NCBI GenBank assembly: GCA_963755695.1
Contig: CAVWLB010000010.1
Span: forward strand, 1,054,001-1,118,000
Direction: 5' to 3'
From: QHWT01 sp963755695
GTDB taxonomy: Bacteria > Acidobacteriota > Vicinamibacteria > Vicinamibacterales > 2-12-FULL-66-21
Length of the DNA stretch: 64,000 nt
Below, piece after piece: positions 36,134 to 44,655 of this stretch. The notes beneath the pieces are model-generated. The model saw only the letters and a list, made by a program, of their open reading frames with translations, did no database searches and was not told the origin of the DNA. A program made the position numbers and the translations under genes. The first letter of the stretch is position 1. Every line of letters starts with the position of its first letter.

Positions 36134-37582
36134 GAAAACGATGAATAGGACCGCCGCGATGAGCGTCGGGAGCAGCGCGCCGGCCAGGAGTTTCAACGGC
36201 GACACGGTGTTGTCGAAACACTCCGCCAGCAGCGACTGTCCCGCCGGATTCGGCGCGTTGGCGATGACGGTCAGTCCACCCCCGGTGACCGCACCAGCGA
36301 CGGCGGCATAACGGAGTGGATCGCTCAGGTCCGGTACCAGCGTCGCGAGATAGGTGATCAGCGCGTTGTCGTTGAAGGCGGTCAGCAGGGTGGCGCCGGC
36401 GAAGAGCGGCACGCGCGAGAGACTCTGCAGGACCGGTGCGATCCACCAGCCCTGCAGCCCGCCGTGGATCACCAGACCGCCCAGGAAGAATCCCACCAGC
36501 AACGGCGCGCGCAGCTCCAGGCGGCTCTGGTAATGGGCCGTTGCCCGCGCGAAGCCCAGGAAGAACAGGAACCCGCCGAGAAAGAGCGCCGGGAAGTGCG
36601 AGTTGATCACCGTCCACGCGATGAACAACACGTGCACGGTCGTCACCCACGCCGGTACTGGAAGCAGTGCCTTGGCGGCGGGCTCGACATCTTCATCCGG
36701 GTGCTCGATCTCGATTTCTGCCGGCCGGCTCGCCAGTGCGGTCAGCTCGCGTCTGAACGCCAGGTAGTAGCACGCGGTCGCGATGACAATCGCCAGCACC
36801 GCGCGCCATCCAAAATGCGTCAGCATGAACGGGGTATCCCAGTTCCACGTTCTGGCGACCATCAGCACCGGCGGCGCGGCAAAATGGGTCAGCGTGCCGC
36901 CAACCGACACGTTGACGAAGAGCAAGCCGAGCGTCGCGTACTTCAGCGCCGTGCTCGGATGCCGATCGTAGAATTGTCGCGCGAGCAGAAGAGCCGAGAT
37001 GGTCATTGCCCCGGGCTCGGTGACGATCGAACCGAGCAACGGCCCGACGATGAGGATCGATATCCACCAGGCCGCCGGGGTACCGTTGCCGAGGCTGGCC
37101 AGGCGGCGCAATGCACCTTCAGCAAAATGCAGGATCGGACGTGTCGACGCCAGCGCCATGATCACCGCGACGAACAGCGCCTCGGTGTAGTCGACGCCGT
37201 CATTCAGATAATGAGTGGCGGTATCCCGCCCCTTGGCCAGCGCGATCGCAAAGACCAGCACCACCGCCCACAATCCAAACACCACCTCGACCTCGCCGAA
37301 GAAATGAAGGATCTCGGCGACGACGCTCGACACGGCGGCCCGGCCCTGTTGGCGCGCTTTCTCGTCATGTCGGCGCTGCATCGCGTGCGCCAGTACGGTG
37401 AAGCGCGCCGCTGCGAACGTGTGCAGGATCGCCAGCACGAAGATACACGTGGCAACCGCGTTGAACGGCTCGGCATCGATCCGCGTGCGAAGGACCGCCA
37501 GGAGTCCCTCTCCGGAGGCCACGGCGGGATACGCGCTGAGCGGGAGGGGGAAGGGCGCGGAGGGTCCGACGCTCGCAATCAT
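36131..37582 (-). CDS. Putative Na+/H+ antiporter (membrane transporter)
   Basis: This 483-residue hydrophobic protein has about 11-12 predicted helices: FNAVATCIFVLAILHTFAAA, VFGLWAVVLVFAIALA, ISILIVGPLLGSIVTEPGAM, YATLGLLFVNVSVGGTLTHF and others. It fits the putative Na+/H+ antiporter family related to ion-transporter superfamily proteins with paired TEPGAM/AFNDNALIT signature loops in the two halves. An acidic, soluble segment (EIEIEHPDEDVEPAAK) separates the halves. Ion specificity cannot be read. The gene diverges from the histidine kinase at 37625, and its stop codon is formed by the palindromic element. Confidence 0.8.
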   Translation of the reverse strand: MIASVGPSAPFPLPLSAYPAVASGEGLLAVLRTRIDAEPFNAVATCIFVLAILHTFAAARFTVLAHAMQRRHDEKARQQGRAAVSSVVAEILHFFGEVEVVFGLWAVVLVFAIALAKGRDTATHYLNDGVDYTEALFVAVIMALASTRPILHFAEGALRRLASLGNGTPAAWWISILIVGPLLGSIVTEPGAMTISALLLARQFYDRHPSTALKYATLGLLFVNVSVGGTLTHFAAPPVLMVARTWNWDTPFMLTHFGWRAVLAIVIATACYYLAFRRELTALASRPAEIEIEHPDEDVEPAAKALLPVPAWVTTVHVLFIAWTVINSHFPALFLGGFLFFLGFARATAHYQSRLELRAPLLVGFFLGGLVIHGGLQGWWIAPVLQSLSRVPLFAGATLLTAFNDNALITYLATLVPDLSDPLRYAAVAGAVTGGGLTVIANAPNPAGQSLLAECFDNTVSPLKLLAGALLPTLIAAVLFIVF

Positions 37583-37585
37583 TCG

Positions 37586-37611
37586 TTACCGGTTTTATCG
37601 TAACCCGGTAA
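37586..37611. promoter_or_regulatory. TTACCGG-N12-CCGGTAA palindrome in divergent promoter region
   Basis: TTACCGG (37586-37592) and CCGGTAA (37605-37611) are perfect inverted heptamers 19 bp apart centre to centre. They lie in the 42-bp gap between the divergent antiporter and histidine kinase genes. Dimeric regulators such as NarL-type proteins bind inverted heptamers, and a NarL-type regulator is encoded at 39117-39755. The link is an inference. Confidence 0.4.
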
Positions 37612-37624
37612 GATCGGGACACCC

Positions 37625-39103
37625 ATGGCAAAGCGATCCCCGAGGATGTGGTACGCGGCCGGTGTCGGCGCGGTCGCCGCAGCGACCGCGATGACGTTCG
37701 CCCTTCGGGGCCTGATCGGAAGCAGCATTTCGCTGCTGTTCTTCCCCGCGGTGATCCTCACGGCGGTCTACGGCGGCTATGGACCCGCGCTCCTCGCGAC
37801 CGTGCTCTCGGCGGCTTCGCTGGCATTCTTCTTCATTGCCCCGATGTTTTCGTTCGAGATTGGCACCGACGACTTGATCCGGCTCACGGTCTTTGCGGCG
37901 GTCGGCATGGCGACCGCGTCAATCAGTTCGGCACGTCGGCGCGCGGAAGCCGCGCGACAAAGCGCACTCGAAGAGCTCCAGGCCGCCTTCAGCACGCTGC
38001 GCAAGGTGAGCGGATGGCCGGTCTTCGTCGACGCTCAGCTTGCCACCGGCGCGCGGAAGGTCCTCGAGCACGCCGTCAACGTGGTCGGGTGCGCACGCGC
38101 GACCGCGGTGTGGGAAGCTGAGGACGAGCCGTGGATTTTCGAGGCGGCATCGACCGGCGACCCCGACGTGGTGGCGCGGCATGCGCCGCTCCATCGCGAC
38201 AGTCTGGTTCGTGAGCCGTTCGAGGCGCCGACACGTTACGACAAGGCCGTCGCTTCCGCGTCCGCCGGATTTGCTCTCGAACACCTGCACGGCCGGGTGT
38301 CGTTCAGCGGGATTCCAGAATCAGCCGCCGACATCGTGCCGCTGGCCGAAATCGTGACGCGCGAGGTCGGAAATTCACTCGAGCAGCTCTATCTGCACGA
38401 CCGGCTGCAGCAGCTCGCGATTCGCGAAGATCGGATCCGGCTCGCGCGCGATCTTCATGACGGCGTGCTGCAATCGCTGACCGGCGTCCGGCTTCAGCTG
38501 CAGGCCCTCGCCGACGAGCACGGCGCCCCCTCGTCGATCAGCGATCGCCTCCTCGCCGTCGAGCGGGCCATCGCGATCGAGCAGCGCGAACTCCGAATGT
38601 TCATCGAAGATCTGAAGCCGATTGGCAGCCGCCGCCCGGTCGGCACCGGCCTGGAGGCGATGCTCGAAGAAGTGCGGTCCCGCCTCGAGACCGAGTGGCA
38701 GACGCCAGTCGTCGTTCGCGTCAGCCCGCCAGGGCTGGCGGTCGGGGCGCCCGTCGAGCAGACGCTGCGTCTCACGATCCGTGAAGCGGCAATCAACGCG
38801 TTGAAGCACGCCCACCCGTCACGGGTGACCATCGATCTCCAGCCGCACGGCCTCGATGCACTGCGCGTGGTGGTTTCTGATGATGGCCGAGGCTTCCCGT
38901 TTCGCGGCCGGCTCGAGCACGACGCGCTCGTTTCGTCGAACGCCGGCCCGCTCAGCCTGCGGGAACGTGTCGCCGCCGCGGGAGGAACAGTGGCTGTCGA
39001 ATCGAGCCCTAACGGCTCCCGAGTCGAGATCGTCCTTCCCGCGATAATCATCAGGACCGATCGCGAGATCGGAACCTCCTTTCCGGAACGGGCAGGTCGT
39101 TAG
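37625..39103 (+). CDS. NarL-type sensor histidine kinase with DUF4118 membrane domain
   Basis: This 492-residue protein opens with a KdpD-like DUF4118 membrane domain of four helices (residues about 10-100: LIGSSISLLFFPAVILTAVYGG, LLATVLSAASLAFFFIAPMF). A GAF-like segment follows (about 120-255), then a HisKA_3 dimerisation helix with the phospho-His in ARDLHDGVLQSL, and an HATPase domain (N box REAAINALKHA, G box VSDDGRGFPF). These are hallmarks of the NarX/UhpB class, which pairs with NarL/LuxR response regulators. Such a regulator is encoded convergently 13 bp downstream. The signal is unknown. Confidence 0.9.
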   Translation: MAKRSPRMWYAAGVGAVAAATAMTFALRGLIGSSISLLFFPAVILTAVYGGYGPALLATVLSAASLAFFFIAPMFSFEIGTDDLIRLTVFAAVGMATASISSARRRAEAARQSALEELQAAFSTLRKVSGWPVFVDAQLATGARKVLEHAVNVVGCARATAVWEAEDEPWIFEAASTGDPDVVARHAPLHRDSLVREPFEAPTRYDKAVASASAGFALEHLHGRVSFSGIPESAADIVPLAEIVTREVGNSLEQLYLHDRLQQLAIREDRIRLARDLHDGVLQSLTGVRLQLQALADEHGAPSSISDRLLAVERAIAIEQRELRMFIEDLKPIGSRRPVGTGLEAMLEEVRSRLETEWQTPVVVRVSPPGLAVGAPVEQTLRLTIREAAINALKHAHPSRVTIDLQPHGLDALRVVVSDDGRGFPFRGRLEHDALVSSNAGPLSLRERVAAAGGTVAVESSPNGSRVEIVLPAIIIRTDREIGTSFPERAGR

Positions 39104-39116
39104 GAGTGCCGCCTGC

Positions 39117-39755
39117 TCAGCTCAAGCCCCGCTGCTGCGCGACGAGCACCAACTCGAGACGGCCGTCGACGCCAAGCTTCTCGTAGATGTTGTGGAGGTG
39201 CACCTTGACGGTGCCTTCGGAAATGGACAGCTGCTCGCCGATGGCCTTGTTCCGGAGTCCCCGCGAAACCATCCGCACGATTTCGATCTCGCGCGGCGTC
39301 AGCACGCTCCGTTCTCCAGGCGTGGACGACTGGCGCGCAACGTAACTCCTGAACGCCCGGGTCACAGTCTCCCGTTCGATCCACTGCTCCCCCCGGGCGA
39401 CCTTCCGCACGCAGTCGATCAGCACCTCCGGCTGCGATTCCTTCAATACCAGCCCCATGGCGCCGAGCTTCACCGCTTCCATGACCTCGTCGTCGCGCAC
39501 CGCCGCCGTCAGCAGAACGCTGCGGCATTCGGCGCGCTTCGCCGCCAGCGCGCGCAGCACGTCCAGTCCGCTCTGGTTCGGCATCTTCAGGTCGAGCACC
39601 AGCACGTCGGGACGGCTCTCGACGACGGCGTCGATGGCACTGGCGCCATCGGAACAGCAGTGGAGGACCTCGAAATCCGGCTGGCGGGCAAACAGTTGCT
39701 CGAGCCCGTGCAGCACGATCTGGTGGTCGTCGACGAGCACAACGCGAATTGGCAT
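39117..39755 (-). CDS. NarL/LuxR-family response regulator
   Basis: I take MPIRVVLVDDHQIV at 39755 as the start, giving 212 residues; an upstream in-frame start at 39794 adds 13 unconserved residues. The receiver domain has acidic pocket VDDH, phospho-Asp in VLVLDLKMPNQSG and conserved Lys in VLKESQPE. A C-terminal LuxR helix-turn-helix follows (LTPREIEIVRMVSRGLRNKAIGEQL, GTVKVHLHNIYEKLGV). It is encoded tail to tail with its probable HisKA_3 kinase, an unusual orientation for a cognate pair. Confidence 0.92.
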   Translation of the reverse strand: MPIRVVLVDDHQIVLHGLEQLFARQPDFEVLHCCSDGASAIDAVVESRPDVLVLDLKMPNQSGLDVLRALAAKRAECRSVLLTAAVRDDEVMEAVKLGAMGLVLKESQPEVLIDCVRKVARGEQWIERETVTRAFRSYVARQSSTPGERSVLTPREIEIVRMVSRGLRNKAIGEQLSISEGTVKVHLHNIYEKLGVDGRLELVLVAQQRGLS

Positions 39756-40089
39756 GGGTAAAGTGATCGTGCCGTAACTCGTCCCAGGTTTCAATCTTGA
39801 CGGATTGGTTTCCGCTGGTAACTCCGTTCGGCCCGGCTTGGTCAGTGCGGATCTGTGTAAATCTGGACCGTTTGTGTTGTCTTCTGTGGCTGCTCTTTCT
39901 GTGGCTGCCGTGCTGTACCGTTTTCTGGGGCGGCGGTGTCGGCCTGTGTTTTCTGTATTTTCTGTGTTTTTCTGTGTTTTTCTGTGGCCATGTTTTTCTG
40001 TGGCCAGCCTTACGGCGTATATCGGCAGGTATAAGGAAAACTCTCTTTCAGCATATTCACACCATCGCGGGCGATCCTTACGATCGTTG
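39756..40089. repeat. T-rich region with TTTTCTGTGT / CTGTGGC words
   Basis: No gene is seen in this 334-base gap. From 39881 to 40005 the words CTTCTGTGGCTG, TTTTCTGTGT and TTTTTCTGTGGCC repeat at irregular 10-15 base steps, strongly pyrimidine-biased on the plus strand. This contrasts with the GC-rich surroundings. The ribosome binding site and start of the next gene follow at about 40075-40092. Confidence 0.7.
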
Positions 40090-40353
40090 ATGGCAGGACA
40101 GATGAGTCAAACGCCGAGTACACCAGCCGGCGACGCCGAAGAGTCCAGCGAGTGGCTGACGGGCGAACAGGTCATCGACCGTCTGCTCGAAGATCCTTTG
40201 CTGCGCCGGATCGCGTCGACCTGCGTGCTGCCCGCGATTCGCTGCGGCGACGAGTGGCGCTTTCGGAGGAGCGACCTCGATCAGTGGATCGGCCGGCAGC
40301 GGCGGATTCATCAGCAGATGAATCCGTCACATGCTTCTGGCGGCGGGCCATGA
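40090..40353 (+). CDS. Small excisionase/MerR-type helix-turn-helix protein
   Basis: This protein has 87 residues from ATG 40090; ATG 40102 is an alternative. The core (SEWLTGEQVIDRLLEDPLL, CVLPAIRCGDEWRFRRSDLDQWI) is the 'DNA-binding domain, excisionase family' pattern: a helix-turn-helix followed by a wing with a WRFRRSDLD motif. Such proteins are phage or plasmid excisionases or small chromosomal regulators. No integrase is nearby. The LysR gene start lies 29 bases downstream of the stop. Confidence 0.7.
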   Translation: MAGQMSQTPSTPAGDAEESSEWLTGEQVIDRLLEDPLLRRIASTCVLPAIRCGDEWRFRRSDLDQWIGRQRRIHQQMNPSHASGGGP

Positions 40354-40381
40354 GAATGGCTCATGTGTTAGGATCCGCCGC

Positions 40382-41302
40382 ATGGACCTCGAGGTCCGCC
40401 ACTTGCGGCTCGTCTCGGAGATCGCCGACGCCGGCAGCATGACCAGGGCGGCGGACCGCCTGTTCCTCACCCAGTCTGCGCTCAGCCACCAGCTCCGCGA
40501 CATCGAAGCGCGCTTCGGCACCACCTTCTTTCTCCGCGTCGGCCGCCGGCTCGTGCTCACCGCGGCCGGACGCCGTGTCCTCGAGACCGCGCGCCATGTC
40601 CTCGCCGAGCTTCAGCGCGCAGAGGCGGACGTTCGCCGTCTCGCCGGCAACACCGACGGCATCATTCGGGTGTGCACGCAGTGCAATACGGGATATCACT
40701 GGCTGGGCCCGCTGCTGTCGGTCTATCGGCGGAAGCACCCGCGCGTCACCGTCAACGTGGCTGCCGATGCGACGGACCGTCCGGTGGCGGCGCTCCTCGA
40801 CGGCCATGTCGATCTGGCGATTCTCGTGCACGCCGTCACCGATCCGCGCCTCCGTCTGCGAACGCTGTTCACCGACGAAATGGTTGCCGTCGTCGCGTCG
40901 TCGTCGCCACTCGCGCGCCGCCGCTGGATCTCGGCCGAGGAGCTGGCGGTGCAGCACCTGCTCTTGTATTCCAGCGTGCGGGAAGAGAGCTTCGTGTTCC
41001 GCGAGCTGTTCACGCCGGCAGGGCTGGTCCCTGCCCGCGTGTCGTTCATCATGCTGACCGAGGCGATGATCGAGCTGGCAAAGGCAGGCATCGGTGTCGG
41101 AGTGCTGCCGCGGTGGTCGGCGCAGCGGCCAATCGCGACCGGCGCCGTCGCCGGTCTCTCGCTCACGCGGCGCGGCATGCGCCGGCAGTGGGTTGCCGCG
41201 ACGCTGGCGGCGCAGGCCGATCCCCCGTACCTCACCGATTTCATCGATCTGCTCGCCGAGCGCGCGCTCCCGGCGCGAACCGCTGTCGGCGATACGGCAT
41301 GA
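40382..41302 (+). CDS. LysR-family transcriptional regulator
   Basis: This 306-residue protein starts at ATG 40382 (MDLEVRHLRLV), which fits the LysR family start better than in-frame starts upstream. The N-terminal winged helix (AGSMTRAADRLFLTQSALSHQLRDIEARFG) is typical, followed by the substrate-binding domain (IIRVCTQCNTGYHWLGPLL, VDLAILVHAV, GIGVGVLPRWSAQ). The overall pattern is closest to MetR-like LysR proteins, but effector and targets are unknown. An ADOP permease gene starts 70 bases downstream on the same strand. Confidence 0.92.
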   Translation: MDLEVRHLRLVSEIADAGSMTRAADRLFLTQSALSHQLRDIEARFGTTFFLRVGRRLVLTAAGRRVLETARHVLAELQRAEADVRRLAGNTDGIIRVCTQCNTGYHWLGPLLSVYRRKHPRVTVNVAADATDRPVAALLDGHVDLAILVHAVTDPRLRLRTLFTDEMVAVVASSSPLARRRWISAEELAVQHLLLYSSVREESFVFRELFTPAGLVPARVSFIMLTEAMIELAKAGIGVGVLPRWSAQRPIATGAVAGLSLTRRGMRRQWVAATLAAQADPPYLTDFIDLLAERALPARTAVGDTA

Positions 41303-41371
41303 ACCGTTTTCATCCTACGGAAGAAAACCTTTCGCTGGTCTGAGTCCGGGTGCCGGGCGTAGCCTGACGCC

Positions 41372-43799
41372 GTGATGCTCATCGATGATCTTCGCTACGC
41401 GCTGCGCGGGCTGCGCGCGCAAGCGCCGGTAGCCGTGGCCGTCACGCTGATCCTGAGCGTGGCGGTTGGTGCCAACACCGCGGTCTTTGCGCTGGTCAAC
41501 AGCGTCGTTCTGAGCCCGCTCCCGTTCCGCGAGCCCTCGCAGCTGGTGACCGTGCAGCAGACCCGTGCGGATTCGCTCGAGGAGCCGCTTTCCATTCCCG
41601 ACTATCGTGATTTGCGTGATGGGACCCGGGCGTGTTCTGAGATGTCCGCGGCGTTTCAATGGAGCGCCAACGTCACCGGCGGGGAAGCGGAGCGCGTGCA
41701 GGGGATGCGGACATCGGCGTCGCTATTTTCAATGCTCGGCGCATCCGCGTTGCTGGGACGAACGCTTCTGCCCGAAGACGAAGCCGGAAGCGGCAGGCGC
41801 GTCGTCGTGCTGACCTACGGTTACTGGATTCGTCGTTTCGGCGCGAGTCCCGCGGCTGTCGGATCGTCGATCATCCTCAACGGCGATGCCCACACGATCG
41901 TCGGCGTTCTGCCGGCGGCCTTCATCACGCCGGTTCGTGATGCCGAGCTGATCGTCCCGTTTCCAATGGACGCCGACCCCAAGCGAGCGTCGAGAGATGC
42001 TGGCTTCCTGCGCGTGGTGGCGCGCCTCAGGCCTGGCGTAACGCCTGCCAAGGCGGAAGCGGATCTCGACGCGATCATGCAGCGTTTGCGGCTCGAGTAT
42101 CCGCGCACGAACGCGACCCACCTGGGGACCCACGTCACGGAATGGCATAGCGCGCTGGTCGCGAGACAGCGTCCCGTGCTTCTGCTCCTCCAGGGCGCAG
42201 TGATCCTCGTTCTGCTGGTCGCGTGCGCGAATGTGGCCAACCTGTTCCTGGCCGCGGCACTGCGGCGCGATCACGAGTTCGCGCTGCGCGCTGCGCTTGG
42301 CGCCTCGCGCGGCCGATTGATTCGACAGGTGCTCGTCGAAGCCGGCCTGGTCGCCGTCGCTGCCTGTGCCGGAGGTCTGCTGATCCAGGACGTCGCGCGC
42401 AACGCCCTGGTTGTCCTCGCGCCGCCGGACCTGATCGCACTGACGCCCGCGGACGCGTCGAATCCCCGGGTGCTGTCCTTTTCACTGGCAGTGACCCTGC
42501 TGACTGCGCTCGCTTTCGGCATCGCGCCTGCGGTCAGGCTGAGCGCGGCCGCGACTGGCACGTTGCTGCGGGGGGCACGCGCCGCCTCCCCCTCGAATCG
42601 GCGGCTGCGCACGCTGTTTGTCGCCATCGAAGTGGCCCTCGCCTCGGCCCTCGTGACGCTCGCGTTGTTGTTGTCGCAGAGCGTCGCACGCCTTCAGGCC
42701 GTCGATCCCGGCTTTCAGCCACAGCACATCCTGACGATGAGGCTGTCGCTGCCACGGTCACGTTATCGCCATCCCGCGGATGCACAGCGGTTCGTCGAGA
42801 TGCTCCGGCCGCGACTGCTGGCCCTTCCGGGAGTCGTCGATGCGGCCGCCGTCAATGTCGTGCCGCTGAATGGATATCACGCGACCTCTGATGTGTGGCC
42901 AGCCGCACGGCCGGCGCCTCCTCCGGATCAGCGGCCGCAGGCCGAATATCGGATGGTCAGTCCATCCTATCTGCGGACCTTTGGGATTCCGCTCCTTGCG
43001 GGACGATCGATCGAGGACCATGACGGCGCAGCGGGGGAACCGGTTGTGCTTGTCAGCCGCACCCTCGCGCAGCGATTCTGGGATGTGGGCAGCGCCGTGG
43101 GACAGATGATCGCCATGGATGACTCCGATGAGACCCGCCGCGCTCGCATCGTTGGCGTGGTCGGAGACGTCAAGCACTACGGTCTTGACGCGGAGTTGAC
43201 CCCGGACATCTACGTGCCCATCCCGCAGGTGCCGGACGTGACCATTCAGTGGCTGACGAACAACCTGTACCTGGGGGATTCGCGGATCAACCGAACCGGC
43301 CGGCTTGCGAGAGGCGGTGCGTCGGGAATTGCGCGCGGTCGACGCCGACGTGCCGGCCTCGGCGATGCGCACGATGGAAGAAGCACTCTCACTCGCGCTT
43401 GCGCCACGCCGTGTAAACCTGTGGCTCGTCCGCGCATTCGCCACCATCGCGTTGCTGCTGGCCGCGGCCGGAGTCTACGCGGTGACGGCATTCAGCGTCA
43501 GCCTGCGCGCGCGCGAGCTGGCGATCCGGGCCGCGCTCGGCGCACGGCGCAATCAGAATCTGCGCAGTGTGCTGATCGACACGATGAAGCCGATTTGCGC
43601 GGGATTGGCTGTTGGGGCTGTCGTGGCGCTCAGCTCTGCCCCTGCGCTCGGCGCGGTGCTCTACGGTGTGGAGGCGTTTGCGGCCGGGCCTGTCGTCCTC
43701 GTGTCGGGCACGCTTCTGATGGTCGGTGTCGCGGCAGCCCTGGCCGCGGCGACGCCGGTCCGGCGGATCGATCCCATCGAGGCCCTGAAAGCAGAATGA
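41372..43799 (+). CDS. ADOP/MacB-FtsX-type permease (frameshift at 43267-43271)
   Basis: Corrected length is about 808 residues (start GTG 41372, or ATG 41375). It has the FtsX/MacB layout twice: an N-terminal helix (AVTLILSVAVGANTAVFALVNSVVL), a periplasmic MacB_PCD domain, three helices (VILVLLVACANVANLFLAAAL), then a second periplasmic domain and three helices (LVRAFATIALLLAAAGVYAVTAF). This duplicated, ATPase-less form is the acidobacterial ADOP family. The frame breaks after WLTNNLY and resumes at WGIRGSTEPAGLREAVRREL. One C after GTAC 43267-43270 is extra. The DinB gene overlaps its stop by 4 bases. Substrate unknown. Confidence 0.86.
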
Positions 43800-44332
43800 C
43801 CATGATCGAACAAGTGCACGAAATGTTGCGTCAGACACCGCGCGCGATCGAAGCGCTGATCGCGGGCGCAACCGACGAAGCCTTGACGTTTCGCGACGTC
43901 CCTGGCGCCTGGAACTGTGTCGAGGTGCTGCAGCATCTCGCCGACGGCGAGATCACCGACTGGATGCCGCGCATCAAGAAAATCCGGGCGGGCGGCGGCC
44001 GCTTTACTCCGTTCGATCGCGAGGGGGGATTTCTTCGCTATAAGGGCTGGAGCGCTGTGGCGCTCGTCGGCGAGTTCGCGCAACTGCGGCGCGCGAATCT
44101 CGACACGCTCGACACGATGTGCCTGACAGCGGCCGATCTCGAGAAGACCGGAGAACACCCGGAGTTCGGCCGCGTCACGCTGCGCCAGCTGCTCGCCTGC
44201 TGGGCGACCCACGATCTCGCCCACGCGGCGCAGATCTCTCGACTACTGACCCGCGCGTTCGGCAGACACGTAGGCCCGTGGGTCGAATATTTCAGTTTGC
44301 TGAAAGATTGGCAGGCGCCCACCTCGGCCTGA
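43796..44332 (+). CDS. DinB superfamily protein
   Basis: This 178-residue protein starts at ATG 43796 overlapping the upstream stop (ATGA). It is a four-helix bundle of the DinB/YfiT type, with metal-ligand histidines in VLQHLADGEITDW and ATHDLAHAAQISRLL. Members act as thiol-dependent metal enzymes (for example bacillithiol transferases) or are uncharacterised. The coupling with the ADOP permease is probably transcriptional convenience. In the raw sequence the permease frame seems to run into this gene, but that is caused by the upstream frameshift. Confidence 0.85.
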   Translation: MTMIEQVHEMLRQTPRAIEALIAGATDEALTFRDVPGAWNCVEVLQHLADGEITDWMPRIKKIRAGGGRFTPFDREGGFLRYKGWSAVALVGEFAQLRRANLDTLDTMCLTAADLEKTGEHPEFGRVTLRQLLACWATHDLAHAAQISRLLTRAFGRHVGPWVEYFSLLKDWQAPTSA

Positions 44333-44359
44333 GACCATGCCACCGATGGAGCCGCGTGT

Positions 44360-44554
44360 TTACTTGCGGGAACGCCGCTTCCGATCTTCCGCAGTCGCGA
44401 GGCCGGGCTGAGAGAGTGAAGACTGCCGCGAGATAAGCGAGCGAGAACGCGCGGGCTCGACCATTCCGCGCAATTCTTCCTTCAAACGACGGAGCTCGGC
44501 GGTGAGCTCGCGTAGTTCAGCCTTGATATCGTCCTCGCTCTTCCACTCGGTCAT
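44360..44554 (-). CDS. Small coiled-coil hypothetical protein
   Basis: This 64-residue protein starts with MTEWKSEDDIKAELRELTA and continues with a charged heptad-like helix (ELRRLKEELRGM), then a basic tail (EDRKRRSRK). The composition is coding-like and the frame is uninterrupted, but there is no recognised family. It sits between the convergent DinB gene and the HI0933-type flavoprotein. It may be a small nucleoid- or partner-binding protein; no function is assigned. Confidence 0.55.
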   Translation of the reverse strand: MTEWKSEDDIKAELRELTAELRRLKEELRGMVEPARSRSLISRQSSLSQPGLATAEDRKRRSRK

Positions 44555-44655
44555 AACAAAATTGTGACGCTGAGCAGCGGAAAGTGCCTACCATCGATGC
44601 ACTTCCAGCCCTCAGCCGCACGCTGGCCCGGTCTAAAGCAGCGTTCGTGCCATCC

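Noticed and set aside
36464..37603. Plus-strand open frame of 379 codons opposite the antiporter
   Set aside because: The minus strand encodes a regular multi-helix transporter. The plus-strand product is Arg/His/Gln-rich with no hydrophobic or family pattern.
41372..44332. Apparent ADOP-DinB fusion
   Set aside because: The permease frame enters DinB only because of the insertion at 43267-43271. The correct permease frame ends at 43799, overlapping the DinB start.
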